From: Candidatus Kosakonia sp. 282A-S69
Lineage (GTDB): Bacteria > Pseudomonadota > Gammaproteobacteria > Enterobacterales > Enterobacteriaceae
Reading direction: 5' to 3'
Assembly: GCF_029433855.1 (NCBI RefSeq)
Contig: NZ_JAROAU010000003.1
Span: 2,664,756-2,728,755 of the forward strand
DNA: 64,000 nucleotides
The position numbers were made by a program, and so were the translations under genes. The notes below the pieces were generated by a model. It worked only from the letters and a program-made list of their open reading frames with translations, did no database searches and was not told the origin of the DNA. The stretch's first letter is position 1; every line of letters begins with the position of its first letter. Shown here piece after piece: positions 56,264 to 64,000 of the stretch.

Positions 56264-58207
56264 ATGATTAAGTTTAGTGCAACGCTTTTGGCCACGCTGA
56301 TTGCGGCCAGCGCGCAAGCGGCAACGGTGGATTTACGCATAATGGAAACCACTGATTTGCATAGCAATATGATGGATTTTGACTACTACAAAGACTCGGC
56401 AACGGAAAAATTTGGCCTGGTGCGCACCGCCAGCCTGATTAATGCCGCGCGCGGCGAAGTGAAAAACAGTGTGCTGGTCGATAACGGCGACTTAATCCAG
56501 GGCAGCCCGCTGGGCGACTATATGGCGGCAAAGGGGCTGAAAAAAGGTGAAATTCATCCGGTCTACAAAGCGCTCAACACCCTTGATTACGCGGTCGGCA
56601 ACCTCGGTAACCACGAATTTAACTACGGGCTGGATTACCTGCATATGGCGCTGTCCGGAGCGAAATTCCCCTATGTAAACGCCAATATCATCGACGCCAA
56701 AACCCATAAACCGCTCTTTACCCCTTATCTCATCAAAGAGACGCCGGTGGTGGATAAAGAGGGTAAAACCCATACCCTGCGTATCGGTTACATTGGCTTC
56801 GTACCGCCGCAGATTATGGTGTGGGACAAAGCCAATCTGAGCGGGAAAGTGACGGTGAACGACATCACGGAAACCGCCCGTCACTATGTGCCGGAGATGC
56901 GCGCGAAAGGCGCCGATCTGGTGGTCGTCGTCGCCCACTCTGGCCTCTCGGCGGAGCCCTATCAGGCGATGGCGGAGAACTCCGTTTACTATCTCAGCCA
57001 GGTGCCGGGCGTTGATGCGATCCTGTTTGGTCACGCGCATGCCGTCTTCCCGGGCAAAGAGTTTGCCGCCATCAAAGGCGCAGATATCAGTAAAGGGACG
57101 CTGAACGGTATTCCGGCGGTGATGCCGGGCATGTGGGGCGATCACCTCGGCGTGGTCGACCTGGTGCTGAATAACGATGCCGGTAAGTGGAAAGTGAGCG
57201 ACGCGAAAGCGCAAGCGCGCCCGATTTATGACGCCGCCGCGAAGAAAGCGCTGGTGGGCGAAGATGCGAAGCTGGTGCAGATCCTTAAACACGATCACGA
57301 TGCCACCCGCGAGTTTGTCGGTAAACCGATTGGCAAATCGGCAGACAACATGTACAGCTACCTGTCGCTGGTGCAGGACGATCCCACCGTTCAGGTAGTG
57401 AACAACGCGCAGAAGGCCTATGTTGAGCACTTTATTCAGGGCGATCCGGATCTGGCGAAGCTGCCGGTGCTCTCTGCCGCCGCGCCCTTTAAAGCCGGCG
57501 GGCGTAAAAACGATCCGGCCAGCTTTGTCGAAGTGGAAAAGGGGCAGCTCACCTTCCGCAACGCCGCCGATCTCTACCTCTACCCCAATACGCTGGTGGT
57601 GGTGAAAGCGACCGGCAAAGAGGTGAAAGAGTGGCTCGAGTGCTCGGCCGGGCAGTTCAACCAGATCGATCCCAATAGCGACAAGCCGCAGAACTTAATC
57701 AACTGGGACGGTTTCCGCACCTATAACTTCGACGTTATCGACGGCGTGAAGTACCAGATTGATGTCACCCAGCCAGCGCGCTATGACGGCGAATGCCAGA
57801 GCATCAATCCGCAGGCGGAGCGCATTAAGAACCTGACCTTTGACGGCAAGCCCATCGATCCGAATGCGGTTTTCCTCGTTGCGACCAATAACTACCGCGC
57901 TTACGGCGGCAAGTTTGCCGGTACCGGCGACAGCCATATCGCCTTCGCCTCACCGGATGAGAACCGCGCGGTGCTGGCGAAGTGGATCAGCGATGAGACG
58001 CAGCGTGCGGGGGAGATCCACCCGGCGGCGGACAACAACTGGCGTCTGGCACCGATCACCAGTAGCCACAAGCTGGATATTCGCTTTGAAACTGCGCCAA
58101 CGGCGAAAGCCGCCGCGTTTATCAAGGAGAAAGCGCAGTATCCGATGCAGAAAGTCGGCACCGACGAGATCGGTTTCGCTCTCTATAGCATCGATTTACG
58201 CAAGTAA
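56264..58207 (+). CDS. cpdB: Periplasmic 2',3'-cyclic-nucleotide 2'-phosphodiesterase/3'-nucleotidase
   Basis: Bifunctional periplasmic enzyme that scavenges nucleotides. It has 647 residues from the ATG at 56264 (the E. coli length). Residues 1-19 are the signal peptide. The calcineurin-like metallophosphatase domain has [29 protein letters not shown] and HAHAVFPG metal sites; the C-terminal 5'-nucleotidase domain has the [11 protein letters not shown] substrate motif. A terminator shared with ytfH follows. Confidence 0.98.
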   Translation: MIKFSATLLATLIAASAQAATVDLRIMETTDLHSNMMDFDYYKDSATEKFGLVRTASLINAARGEVKNSVLVDNGDLIQGSPLGDYMAAKGLKKGEIHPVYKALNTLDYAVGNLGNHEFNYGLDYLHMALSGAKFPYVNANIIDAKTHKPLFTPYLIKETPVVDKEGKTHTLRIGYIGFVPPQIMVWDKANLSGKVTVNDITETARHYVPEMRAKGADLVVVVAHSGLSAEPYQAMAENSVYYLSQVPGVDAILFGHAHAVFPGKEFAAIKGADISKGTLNGIPAVMPGMWGDHLGVVDLVLNNDAGKWKVSDAKAQARPIYDAAAKKALVGEDAKLVQILKHDHDATREFVGKPIGKSADNMYSYLSLVQDDPTVQVVNNAQKAYVEHFIQGDPDLAKLPVLSAAAPFKAGGRKNDPASFVEVEKGQLTFRNAADLYLYPNTLVVVKATGKEVKEWLECSAGQFNQIDPNSDKPQNLINWDGFRTYNFDVIDGVKYQIDVTQPARYDGECQSINPQAERIKNLTFDGKPIDPNAVFLVATNNYRAYGGKFAGTGDSHIAFASPDENRAVLAKWISDETQRAGEIHPAADNNWRLAPITSSHKLDIRFETAPTAKAAAFIKEKAQYPMQKVGTDEIGFALYSIDLRK

Positions 58208-58213
58208 GCAGCT

Positions 58214-58250
58214 AACCCGTAGCCGCCAGTTCCGCTCACGGCTGCGGGTT
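58214..58250. terminator. Bidirectional terminator between cpdB and ytfH
   Basis: AACCCGTAGCCG pairs with CGGCTGCGGGTT apart from one T-G mismatch, around a 13-base loop; located between convergent stops. Confidence 0.75.
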
Positions 58251-58252
58251 TA

Positions 58253-58648
58253 TTACGCCACATCGCGCTCGCGATGATGGGTCAACACCGCGGGCAAGTT
58301 CAGCTCAATCCAGTCTGCCAGCGCGGCAACCTTTTCACTCACCTGCTCGCCGAGCGGCGTCAGGCTATATTCAACATGTGGCGGCACCACCGGAAAGGCG
58401 ACGCGGTTAACAAAACCATCCTGCTCCAGCCACTGCAGGCTCTGCGCCAGCATCTTTTCACTGACACCGCCCATCTTGCGGCGCAGATCGCTAAAGCGGT
58501 GCGTCCCTTCGCGCAGGGCGACCAGAATTAAGACGCCCCAGCGGCTGGTGACGTGTTTCAGCACATCCCGGGAGGGACACTGCTCGGCGAAGAGATTGCC
58601 GTCGCGCATCTGTTCGCTCAGGGTTTGCGGGCGAGTTTGCTGTTTCAT
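58253..58648 (-). CDS. ytfH: HxlR-family regulator YtfH
   Basis: Winged-helix DNA-binding protein of 131 residues (E. coli 126). The HxlR pattern is seen in EQCPSRDVLKHVTSRWGVLILVALREGTHRFSDLRRKMGGVSEKMLAQSLQWLEQDGFVNR. Cys24 in the QCPSR motif sits where redox-sensing HxlR/YodB proteins have their reactive cysteine. It is divergent from qorB (83 bp), its probable target. Confidence 0.93.
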   Translation of the reverse strand: MKQQTRPQTLSEQMRDGNLFAEQCPSRDVLKHVTSRWGVLILVALREGTHRFSDLRRKMGGVSEKMLAQSLQWLEQDGFVNRVAFPVVPPHVEYSLTPLGEQVSEKVAALADWIELNLPAVLTHHRERDVA

Positions 58649-58660
58649 ACTTACCTTTTT

Positions 58661-58668
58661 GTACGTAC
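58661..58668. promoter_or_regulatory. Candidate YtfH operator
   Basis: GTACGTAC, a perfect 8-bp palindrome within TTTTTGTACGTACTTAC, lies between the divergent ytfH and qorB starts. HxlR regulators often bind such short GTAC-centred repeats. Confidence 0.4.
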
Positions 58669-58731
58669 TTACTAAAAGTTAGTTAGAGTGCTAGCCTACC
58701 ACAACACTTACCCCCACGCAGGAGAAACATC

Positions 58732-59580
58732 ATGATTGCACTCACCGGCGCCACCGGCCAACTCGGCCAGTTTGTTGTAGAAGCCCTGTTAAAAACCGTT
58801 CCCGCAAAAGAGATTGTCGCCATTGTGCGTAACCCGGCGAAAGCCGAAGCGCTGAGCAAACAAGGCCTTATTGTTCGCCAGGGCGATTACAACGATCAGG
58901 CTGCCCTCACTCAGGCGCTGGCGGGCGTCGAAAAATTGCTGCTCATCTCCAGCAGCGAAGTTGGCCAGCGCGCCGCGCAGCACCGCAATGTGATCAACGC
59001 TGCGAAAGCCGCAGGGGTGAAATTTATCGCCTACACCAGCCTGCTGCATGCCGATACCTCGCCGCTTGGCCTGCACGCTGAACACGTGGAAACCGAAAAG
59101 CTGCTCGCCGAATCCGGCATTCCGTTTGCCCTGCTGCGTAACGGCTGGTACAGCGAAAACTACCTCGCGAGCGCACCTGCCGCGCTGGCGCACGGCGTCT
59201 TCCTCGGCGCGGCGGGCGAGGGAAAAATCGCCTCGGCAACGCGTGCCGATTATGCCGCTGCGGCTGCGCGCGTCATCAGCGAAGAGGGTCACGCTGGCAA
59301 GGTGTACGAACTGGCGGGCGACAGCGCCTGGACGCTGAGCGAACTGGCGGCGCTGCTGAGCGAGGCGAGCGGTAAAAAGGTGGTCTACCAGAACCTGAGC
59401 GAAGCCGATTTTGCCGCCGCGCTGAAAGGCGCAGGTTTGCCGGACGGGCTGGCAGAGATGCTGGCAGATTCCGATATCGGTGCCTCAAAAGGCGGGCTGT
59501 TTGACGACAGCCAGACCCTGAGCAAACTGATCGGTCGCCCGACCACCTCGATCGCCGACAGCGTTAACGATCTGATGTAA
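58732..59580 (+). CDS. qorB: NAD(P)H:quinone oxidoreductase QorB (YtfG)
   Basis: NmrA-like quinone oxidoreductase of 282 residues. The Rossmann nucleotide-binding motif is TGATGQLGQFVVEALL at residues 5-20. VKFIAYTSLLHAD and LLRNGWYSENYL are family motifs. E. coli QorB reduces quinones with NADPH. It is divergent from ytfH and likely repressed by it. AGGAGAAAC precedes the ATG. Confidence 0.96.
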   Translation: MIALTGATGQLGQFVVEALLKTVPAKEIVAIVRNPAKAEALSKQGLIVRQGDYNDQAALTQALAGVEKLLLISSSEVGQRAAQHRNVINAAKAAGVKFIAYTSLLHADTSPLGLHAEHVETEKLLAESGIPFALLRNGWYSENYLASAPAALAHGVFLGAAGEGKIASATRADYAAAAARVISEEGHAGKVYELAGDSAWTLSELAALLSEASGKKVVYQNLSEADFAAALKGAGLPDGLAEMLADSDIGASKGGLFDDSQTLSKLIGRPTTSIADSVNDLM

Positions 59581-59660
59581 CGTTAATAATTGGTTAAATT
59601 TTATAGCCTCTTACCGGGTCATCCCTAATAATAGTGAGCATGTTCCGGGGGAGGTGAAGT

Positions 59661-60485
59661 GTGGAAGGCGTACCTGAGCAGTTTATTGATGAGCGCGACA
59701 GCGCGCGGTTTCGCCACCTGGCGCAGTTGCCGGGAGTGGAGCTGTACCACGCGCACATTTCCCGTTACGCCTTTGAGCCGCATACCCATGAAGCGTTTGG
59801 CATTGGTGCGATTGAAGCCGGTGCCGAACGCTTTCGCTATCGTGGGACGCAGCATGTTGCCCCGACCAATGCGGTCGTCACCATGAATCCCGATGAGATC
59901 CACACCGGCGAAGCGGCGGGCGAAGAGGGGTGGCGCTACCGCATGGTCTATCTCGACCCCGATCTGCTCGAGCAGGTGACCGGCGTGCGCCACTGGTGGT
60001 TTCGCGATGTCACCCGACTCGATGCGCTGCGCGCCCGCCAGCTCTGCTCGCATATTTATGCCCTCTGGCATACCGACGATCCGCTGGCGCAACAGGGCGT
60101 GTTGCTCGATCTGATTGATACTTTTCGCCCGCTGGCGCAGCACGCCCCGCAGCGCCGGGAAGGCGCGCACCGTTTTGAGCGCGTACGCGATTACCTGCAT
60201 GACAACTATATGCGCAGCCTGACACTCGACGATCTCGCAAGCGTCGCGGCGCTCAGCCCCTACCACTTCCAGCGCCAGTTCAAAGCCCATTTTCACGTCA
60301 CCCCGCACCAGATGCTGATGGCGATCCGCCTGTGGCGAGCCAAGCATTTTCTCACCCAGGGGATACCAGCGGCAGAGGTTGCCGCCCTCACTGGCCTGAC
60401 GGATCAATCCCATCTTACCCGCGCCTTCACCCTGCGCTACGGAATTACCCCGGTACGCTACCAAAAGCAGGTTGTGCGCCGGTAA
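59661..60485 (+). CDS. AraC-family transcriptional regulator
   Basis: Regulator of 274 residues starting at a GTG (59661) behind GGGGGAGGTG. An N-terminal cupin-like AraC-binding domain (HTHEAFGIGAIEAGAERFRYRG, NPDEIHTG) is followed by two HTH motifs (LTLDDLASVAALSPYHFQRQFKAHFHVTPHQ and IPAAEVAALTGLTDQSHLTRAFTLRYGITPVRY). The ligand is unknown. It sits 73 bp before ytfF on the same strand, so control of, or co-transcription with, that exporter is likely. It is not between ytfG and ytfF in E. coli K-12. Confidence 0.93.
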   Translation: MEGVPEQFIDERDSARFRHLAQLPGVELYHAHISRYAFEPHTHEAFGIGAIEAGAERFRYRGTQHVAPTNAVVTMNPDEIHTGEAAGEEGWRYRMVYLDPDLLEQVTGVRHWWFRDVTRLDALRARQLCSHIYALWHTDDPLAQQGVLLDLIDTFRPLAQHAPQRREGAHRFERVRDYLHDNYMRSLTLDDLASVAALSPYHFQRQFKAHFHVTPHQMLMAIRLWRAKHFLTQGIPAAEVAALTGLTDQSHLTRAFTLRYGITPVRYQKQVVRR

Positions 60486-60558
60486 TGCGCAATCTCCTAC
60501 AATACGCCCTCGTCCTGCTCCCCTACACTGGCGTGAACCAGATAAAAGAGGTGAAGAG

Positions 60559-61524
60559 ATGGTAAGTGGTGTGTTGTATGCCTTGCTCGCCGGGCTGTTT
60601 TGGGGGCTGATTTTTGTCGGGCCGCTCATCGTGCCGGATTACCCGGCCGCCCTGCAATCGACGGGGCGCTACCTGGCGCTGGGGCTGATTGCGCTGCCGC
60701 TGGCATGGCTTGGGCGCGCGCGTCTGCGCCAGTTAACGCGCGGTGACTGGTGGACCGCGCTGTGGCTAACCTTAATGGGCAATCTGATCTACTACGTCTG
60801 CCTCGCCAGCGCCATCCAGCGCACCGGCGGCCCGGTGTCGACGATGATCATCGCCACGCTGCCGGTGGTGATCCCGGTGTGCGCCAATCTGCTCTATAGC
60901 CAGCGTGACGGCAAGCTCGCCTGGGGTCGGCTGCTGCCAGCGCTGCTCGCCATCGCCGTCGGGTTGGGGTGTGTGAATGTGGCCGAACTGCGCGAGGGCA
61001 TTCCGGATTTTAGCTGGAGCCGGTATGGTTCAGGGATTGCGCTGGCCTTTGTTTCGGTGGCCTGCTGGGCGTGGTATGCGCTGCGTAACGCGCGCTGGCT
61101 GCGGGAAAACCCGGATAAGAACCCAATGATGTGGGCAACGGCGCAGGCGCTGGTGACGCTGCCGTTGTCCCTGGTGGGCTACCTTGCGGCATGTCTGTGG
61201 CTTGACGTTCAGCAGCCCGACTTCGCGCTCCCCTTCGGCCCGCGCCCGCTGCTCTTTATCGGCCTGATGTTGATGATTGCGGTGCTCTGCTCGTGGGTGG
61301 GCGCGCTGTGCTGGAACATTGCCTGCCAGCGCCTGCCGACGGTGATTGTCGGCCCGCTGATCGTCTTTGAAACCCTCGCCGGGCTGCTCTATACCTTCCT
61401 GCTGCGCCAGAGCCTGCCGCCGCTCTTAACCCTGCTCGGCATTACCCTGCTGATTAGCGGCGTGTTGATGGCAGTAGCCTCGAAACCGCAGAAAGCCCAC
61501 ATCACGCCGCTTAAGCAGCCATAA
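60559..61524 (+). CDS. ytfF: EamA-type inner-membrane transporter YtfF
   Basis: DMT-superfamily membrane protein of 321 residues from the ATG at 60559, behind AAGAGGTGAAG; the longer frame to 60472 overlaps the AraC gene. Ten membrane helices are expected, with two EamA repeats (about 5-140 and 165-310). WGLIFVGPLIVPDYPAALQSTGRYLALGLIALP is very like E. coli YtfF. Probable metabolite exporter; substrate unknown. Confidence 0.93.
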   Translation: MVSGVLYALLAGLFWGLIFVGPLIVPDYPAALQSTGRYLALGLIALPLAWLGRARLRQLTRGDWWTALWLTLMGNLIYYVCLASAIQRTGGPVSTMIIATLPVVIPVCANLLYSQRDGKLAWGRLLPALLAIAVGLGCVNVAELREGIPDFSWSRYGSGIALAFVSVACWAWYALRNARWLRENPDKNPMMWATAQALVTLPLSLVGYLAACLWLDVQQPDFALPFGPRPLLFIGLMLMIAVLCSWVGALCWNIACQRLPTVIVGPLIVFETLAGLLYTFLLRQSLPPLLTLLGITLLISGVLMAVASKPQKAHITPLKQP

Positions 61525-61549
61525 AAAAACCCGGCTTACGCCGGGTTTT
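61523..61549. terminator. Bidirectional terminator between ytfF and chemoreceptor gene
   Basis: AACCCGGC and GCCGGGTT form an eight-base stem with a TTAC loop, flanked by A- and T-runs. Confidence 0.9.
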
Positions 61550-61551
61550 AA

Positions 61552-63207
61552 TCAGAAGGTTTCCCAGTTGGCTTCGTTGACGCTGGCCGTGGCCGGTGTC
61601 TTCGCCATCGCTACCGGCGAGCGCAGCGCAGGACGCTGAGCGTCACGGCTGCGGTTTACTTTGAACACCGCAACGGTTTCGGTCAGGCGAGCAGCCTGCT
61701 CTTCCAGCGCAGCGGCCGCTGCGGCGGACTCCTGCACCAGCGAGGCGTTCTGCTGGGTCACGCGATCCATCTCGGCAACAGCCTGGCCAACCTGGTCGAT
61801 ACCACGGCTCTGCTCATCGGACGCAGAGGAGATTTCGCCCATAATGTCCGTCACACGCGTTACCGCGCTGACAATCTCAGCCATGGTTTCACCGGCTTCG
61901 TGAACCAGCGCCGAACCGGCGCTTACGCGGTTACCGGAGTCATCAATCAGCCCTTTGATCTCTTTCGCGGCCTGCGCGCTGCGCTGTGCCAGCGTACGCA
62001 CTTCACCCGCTACCACCGCAAAGCCACGACCCTGCTCACCGGCACGGGCGGCTTCTACCGCGGCGTTCAGCGCCAGGATGTTGGTCTGGAAGGCAATACC
62101 GTCGATCACGTTGGTGATCTGGGCGATTTTGCTGGAGCTGGCGGCGATTTCGTCCATTGTACGCACTACGCCATCCACCACTTCACCGCCTTTCTTCGCG
62201 GTACCGGAGGCGTTAAGCGCCAGTTGGGTAGCCTGACGGGCGTTGTCGGCGTTCTGTTTCACCGTCGCGGTCAGCTGCTCCATGCTGGCTGCGGTCTCTT
62301 CCAGCGAGGCCGCCTGCTGCTCGGTACGCGAGGAGAGATCGTTGTTACCGATAGAGATTTCACCGGCACCGGTATAGATCGTGTCTGCGCCATCGCGCAC
62401 CACGCTGACGGTTTTCACCAGCGCCTGCTGCATCTCCTGTACGTTCTGCGCCAGACGCGCCATCTCGTTGGAGCCTTCGGCGTGGATCGCGTGGGTCAAA
62501 TCACCGGTGGCGATCTGGCGGATATGGCCCATAATTTCGTGCAGCGGCTTCAGCAGCACGCGCTGCATTGCAACCCAACTCATTGCAATGACGGCCAGCA
62601 CCACCACCATTACGGTCGCCAGAATCCAGAGAATACGGATGTAGTCATGTTCGTTCTGCTTCACGCCTTCGCTGGCAAGCCTGGCCTGCTCGGCGCGCCA
62701 GGCGCGATAGCTCTTCTCCATCGCTTCCTGTTTTTTCTGCGCATTCTGGCGGAACATATCTTCCAGCTTACCGGCCAGCAGCAGGCGGTTCATTTCCGTC
62801 AGCGTGTCGTGGTAGATGCGGTACTGCTTTTCCAGATCGCCAGACAGGTTCTCATCGAGGCCCGGTGTTTCCGGCAGCTTGTAGTAGATATCGAAATGCT
62901 GCTGCGCCTGATTAAGTAAATTGGTTGCTGTCTGCACCAGCTCACCGAGTTGCCCGCCGTTGATCTGGCTGGCGGTGCTGCTCTGTAAGCGCAGCATGCC
63001 GCGGTTCAGAGTCACACGCGCCTGGTTGAGGCTGATCCACGCATCGGTAAATTCGGATACGTTCTGGCTCGATACCTGAGAAACATTGAAGTTGTGCTTG
63101 TCATTGTTGAGCGCACTAATGAAAACGCCAGCAGAGATCAGCTGAAGTGCGCCAAGCACAACTAAAACCATGATTAATAAAGTTATAACTTTGATACGTT
63201 TGAACAT
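61552..63207 (-). CDS. Tsr/Tar-like methyl-accepting chemotaxis protein with NWETF tail
   Basis: Chemoreceptor of 551 residues. TM1 is about 8-30, the TarH-type ligand domain about 31-190, TM2 about 191-213, HAMP follows, then methylation helices ([32 protein letters not shown]) and the tip [36 protein letters not shown]. The C-terminal NWETF binds CheR/CheB, so this is a self-sufficient high-abundance-type receptor. The ligand domain differs from Tsr, so the ligand is unknown. It lies where E. coli has no gene, between ytfE and ytfF. Confidence 0.95.
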   Translation of the reverse strand: MFKRIKVITLLIMVLVVLGALQLISAGVFISALNNDKHNFNVSQVSSQNVSEFTDAWISLNQARVTLNRGMLRLQSSTASQINGGQLGELVQTATNLLNQAQQHFDIYYKLPETPGLDENLSGDLEKQYRIYHDTLTEMNRLLLAGKLEDMFRQNAQKKQEAMEKSYRAWRAEQARLASEGVKQNEHDYIRILWILATVMVVVLAVIAMSWVAMQRVLLKPLHEIMGHIRQIATGDLTHAIHAEGSNEMARLAQNVQEMQQALVKTVSVVRDGADTIYTGAGEISIGNNDLSSRTEQQAASLEETAASMEQLTATVKQNADNARQATQLALNASGTAKKGGEVVDGVVRTMDEIAASSSKIAQITNVIDGIAFQTNILALNAAVEAARAGEQGRGFAVVAGEVRTLAQRSAQAAKEIKGLIDDSGNRVSAGSALVHEAGETMAEIVSAVTRVTDIMGEISSASDEQSRGIDQVGQAVAEMDRVTQQNASLVQESAAAAAALEEQAARLTETVAVFKVNRSRDAQRPALRSPVAMAKTPATASVNEANWETF

Positions 63208-63248
63208 CGTCGGCCTTTATTGCGTACAGAATATTGTCAGAACAGAGA

Positions 63249-63275
63249 CTATCGGCAGCGATGAAAAGTTGTTTA
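63249..63275 (-). promoter_or_regulatory. Sigma-28 (FliA) promoter of the Tsr-like receptor
   Basis: On the minus strand TAAA (63272-63275), a 15-bp spacer and GCCGATAG (63249-63256) match the FliA consensus at all but the last base, about 45 bp before the ATG. Confidence 0.85.
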
Positions 63276-63430
63276 ATGTCAATAATTTGCCCTATCCAAA
63301 ACTTTCCAAAAAAAGTAATGGTATTCAATGTGTTAATTTCGAAAGATTTTTTGTGATGCGTATCACGGTTTTTCACGCAAGAAAGTAATAAGGCTGCACC
63401 GTTCTCCGTTAGGGGTATATGATCGCGATA

Positions 63431-63453
63431 AAGATGCATTTATAATGCATCTT
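63431..63453 (+). promoter_or_regulatory. NsrR operator of ytfE
   Basis: Arms AAGATGCATT (63431-63440) and AATGCATCTT (63444-63453) are perfectly complementary around a TAT centre, matching the NsrR consensus. The site overlaps a -10-like TATAAT (63441-63446), 26 bp before the ytfE ATG. Derepression by nitric oxide is expected. Confidence 0.92.
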
Positions 63454-63479
63454 ATAAACTTCACAATGAGGTCACCGTT

Positions 63480-64000
63480 ATGGCTTTCCGCGATCAATCC
63501 CTGGGTGAGCTGGCGCTCTCCATCCCCCGCGCCTCTGCCCTGTTTCGTAAATATGATATGGATTACTGCTGCGGTGGTAAGCAAACGCTGGGCCGCTCGG
63601 CGGCGCGTAAAGCACTCGATATCGATACCCTTGAAGCCGAACTGGCGAAGCTGGCTGAGCAGCCTCTCGACAAAGAGTGGCGCACGGCACCGCTGGCAGA
63701 GATCATCGACCACATCATTGTTCGTTATCACGATCGCCACCGTGAGCAGCTGCCAGAGCTGATTCTGCAAGCCAGCAAAGTGGAGCGCGTCCACGCCGAT
63801 AAACCGAATGTACCGCGCGGGTTAACCAAATACCTTACCCTGCTGCATGAGGAGCTCTCCAGCCACATGATGAAGGAGGAGCAGATCCTCTTCCCGATGA
63901 TTAAACAAGGCATGGGCGCGCAGGCGATGGGGCCGATTAGCGTGATGGAGAGCGAACATGATGAGGCGGGCGAGTTGCTGGAGGTGATTAAACACACCAC
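63480..64000 (+). CDS. ytfE: Di-iron iron-sulfur-cluster repair protein YtfE/Ric (cut by window edge)
   Basis: Repairs iron-sulfur clusters damaged by nitric oxide or peroxide. The frame begins at the ATG at 63480 and runs off the right edge, giving 173 of about 220 residues. The N-terminal ScdA domain has Cys30-Cys31 in DYCCGGK. The hemerythrin-like domain starts at [21 protein letters not shown]; further ligand-type motifs are [19 protein letters not shown] and [12 protein letters not shown]. NsrR control is evident upstream. Confidence 0.97.
   Translation, partial: MAFRDQSLGELALSIPRASALFRKYDMDYCCGGKQTLGRSAARKALDIDTLEAELAKLAEQPLDKEWRTAPLAEIIDHIIVRYHDRHREQLPELILQASKVERVHADKPNVPRGLTKYLTLLHEELSSHMMKEEQILFPMIKQGMGAQAMGPISVMESEHDEAGELLEVIKHT

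Overview
The window is chromosomal DNA of an Enterobacteriaceae member. The core gene order (pepA-holC-valS, rraB, argI, pyrLBI-ridA, mgtA, treR, nrdDG, cybC, pmbA, darP, mpl, fbp, ytfQRT-yjfF, ppa, tamAB, msrA, ytfLKJ, cysQ, cpdB, ytfHG, ytfF, ytfE) follows the 95-96 min region of Escherichia coli in one inverted-colinear block. Several features are not E. coli-like: miaE, a GH20 hexosaminidase, a DUF4432 protein, two chemoreceptors, treR without treBC, and a catabolic island. Together with the GC-rich codon use they suggest Kosakonia, Enterobacter, Klebsiella or a relative. The genus cannot be fixed from this sequence alone. No rRNA, tRNA, CRISPR array, integrase or transposase was seen.

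Layout. 1-4 kb: pepA end, holC, valS. 4-8 kb: yjgN, yjgM, then rraB-miaE-unknown membrane protein. 8-12 kb: nucleotide and arginine genes argI, tabA, pyrL-pyrB-pyrI and ridA, with ARG boxes and the pyrBI attenuator. 12-14.5 kb: a secreted GH20 hexosaminidase flanked by a 49-bp direct repeat. 14.9-19 kb: mgtA with its mgtL leader peptide and a PhoP-type promoter, divergent from an orphan treR. 19-22.3 kb: anaerobic ribonucleotide reductase nrdD-nrdG, separated by a 122/123-bp tandem repeat. 22.3-31.2 kb: an island between nrdG and cybC holding relBE and an eight-gene catabolic operon plus regulator. 31-38 kb: cybC, pmbA, darP, a DUF4432 protein, mpl and fbp. 38-45 kb: a DUF2569 protein, a chemoreceptor and the galactofuranose ABC operon. 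45-64 kb: ppa, ytfP-tamB-tamA, msrA, ytfL, ytfK, ytfJ, cysQ, cpdB, ytfH/qorB, an AraC regulator, ytfF, a second chemoreceptor and the start of ytfE.

The most interesting part is the island operon at 24.9-30.4 kb, read on the minus strand. Its order is: small PRD protein, SFCGS-family protein, DUF4312, DUF4311, DUF4310, amidohydrolase, SelA-like PLP enzyme, KDGP-type aldolase. A PRD/EIIA regulator follows. It belongs to the uncharacterised EF_0829-EF_0839 type cluster. The enzymes suggest hydrolysis, then ammonia elimination, then aldol cleavage of an amino-sugar-acid-like compound. The two membrane proteins and two small soluble proteins look like an undescribed uptake system. The SFCGS protein carries sequence features of the RpiB/LacAB sugar-phosphate isomerase fold.

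Regulatory sites read directly from the sequence include ARG boxes, the pyrBI UTP-sensing start and attenuator, a PhoP box, FNR and NrdR sites at nrdD, a class II CRP site at ytfQ, sigma-28 promoters at both chemoreceptors and a perfect NsrR site at ytfE. Several BIME/REP clusters separate transcription units.
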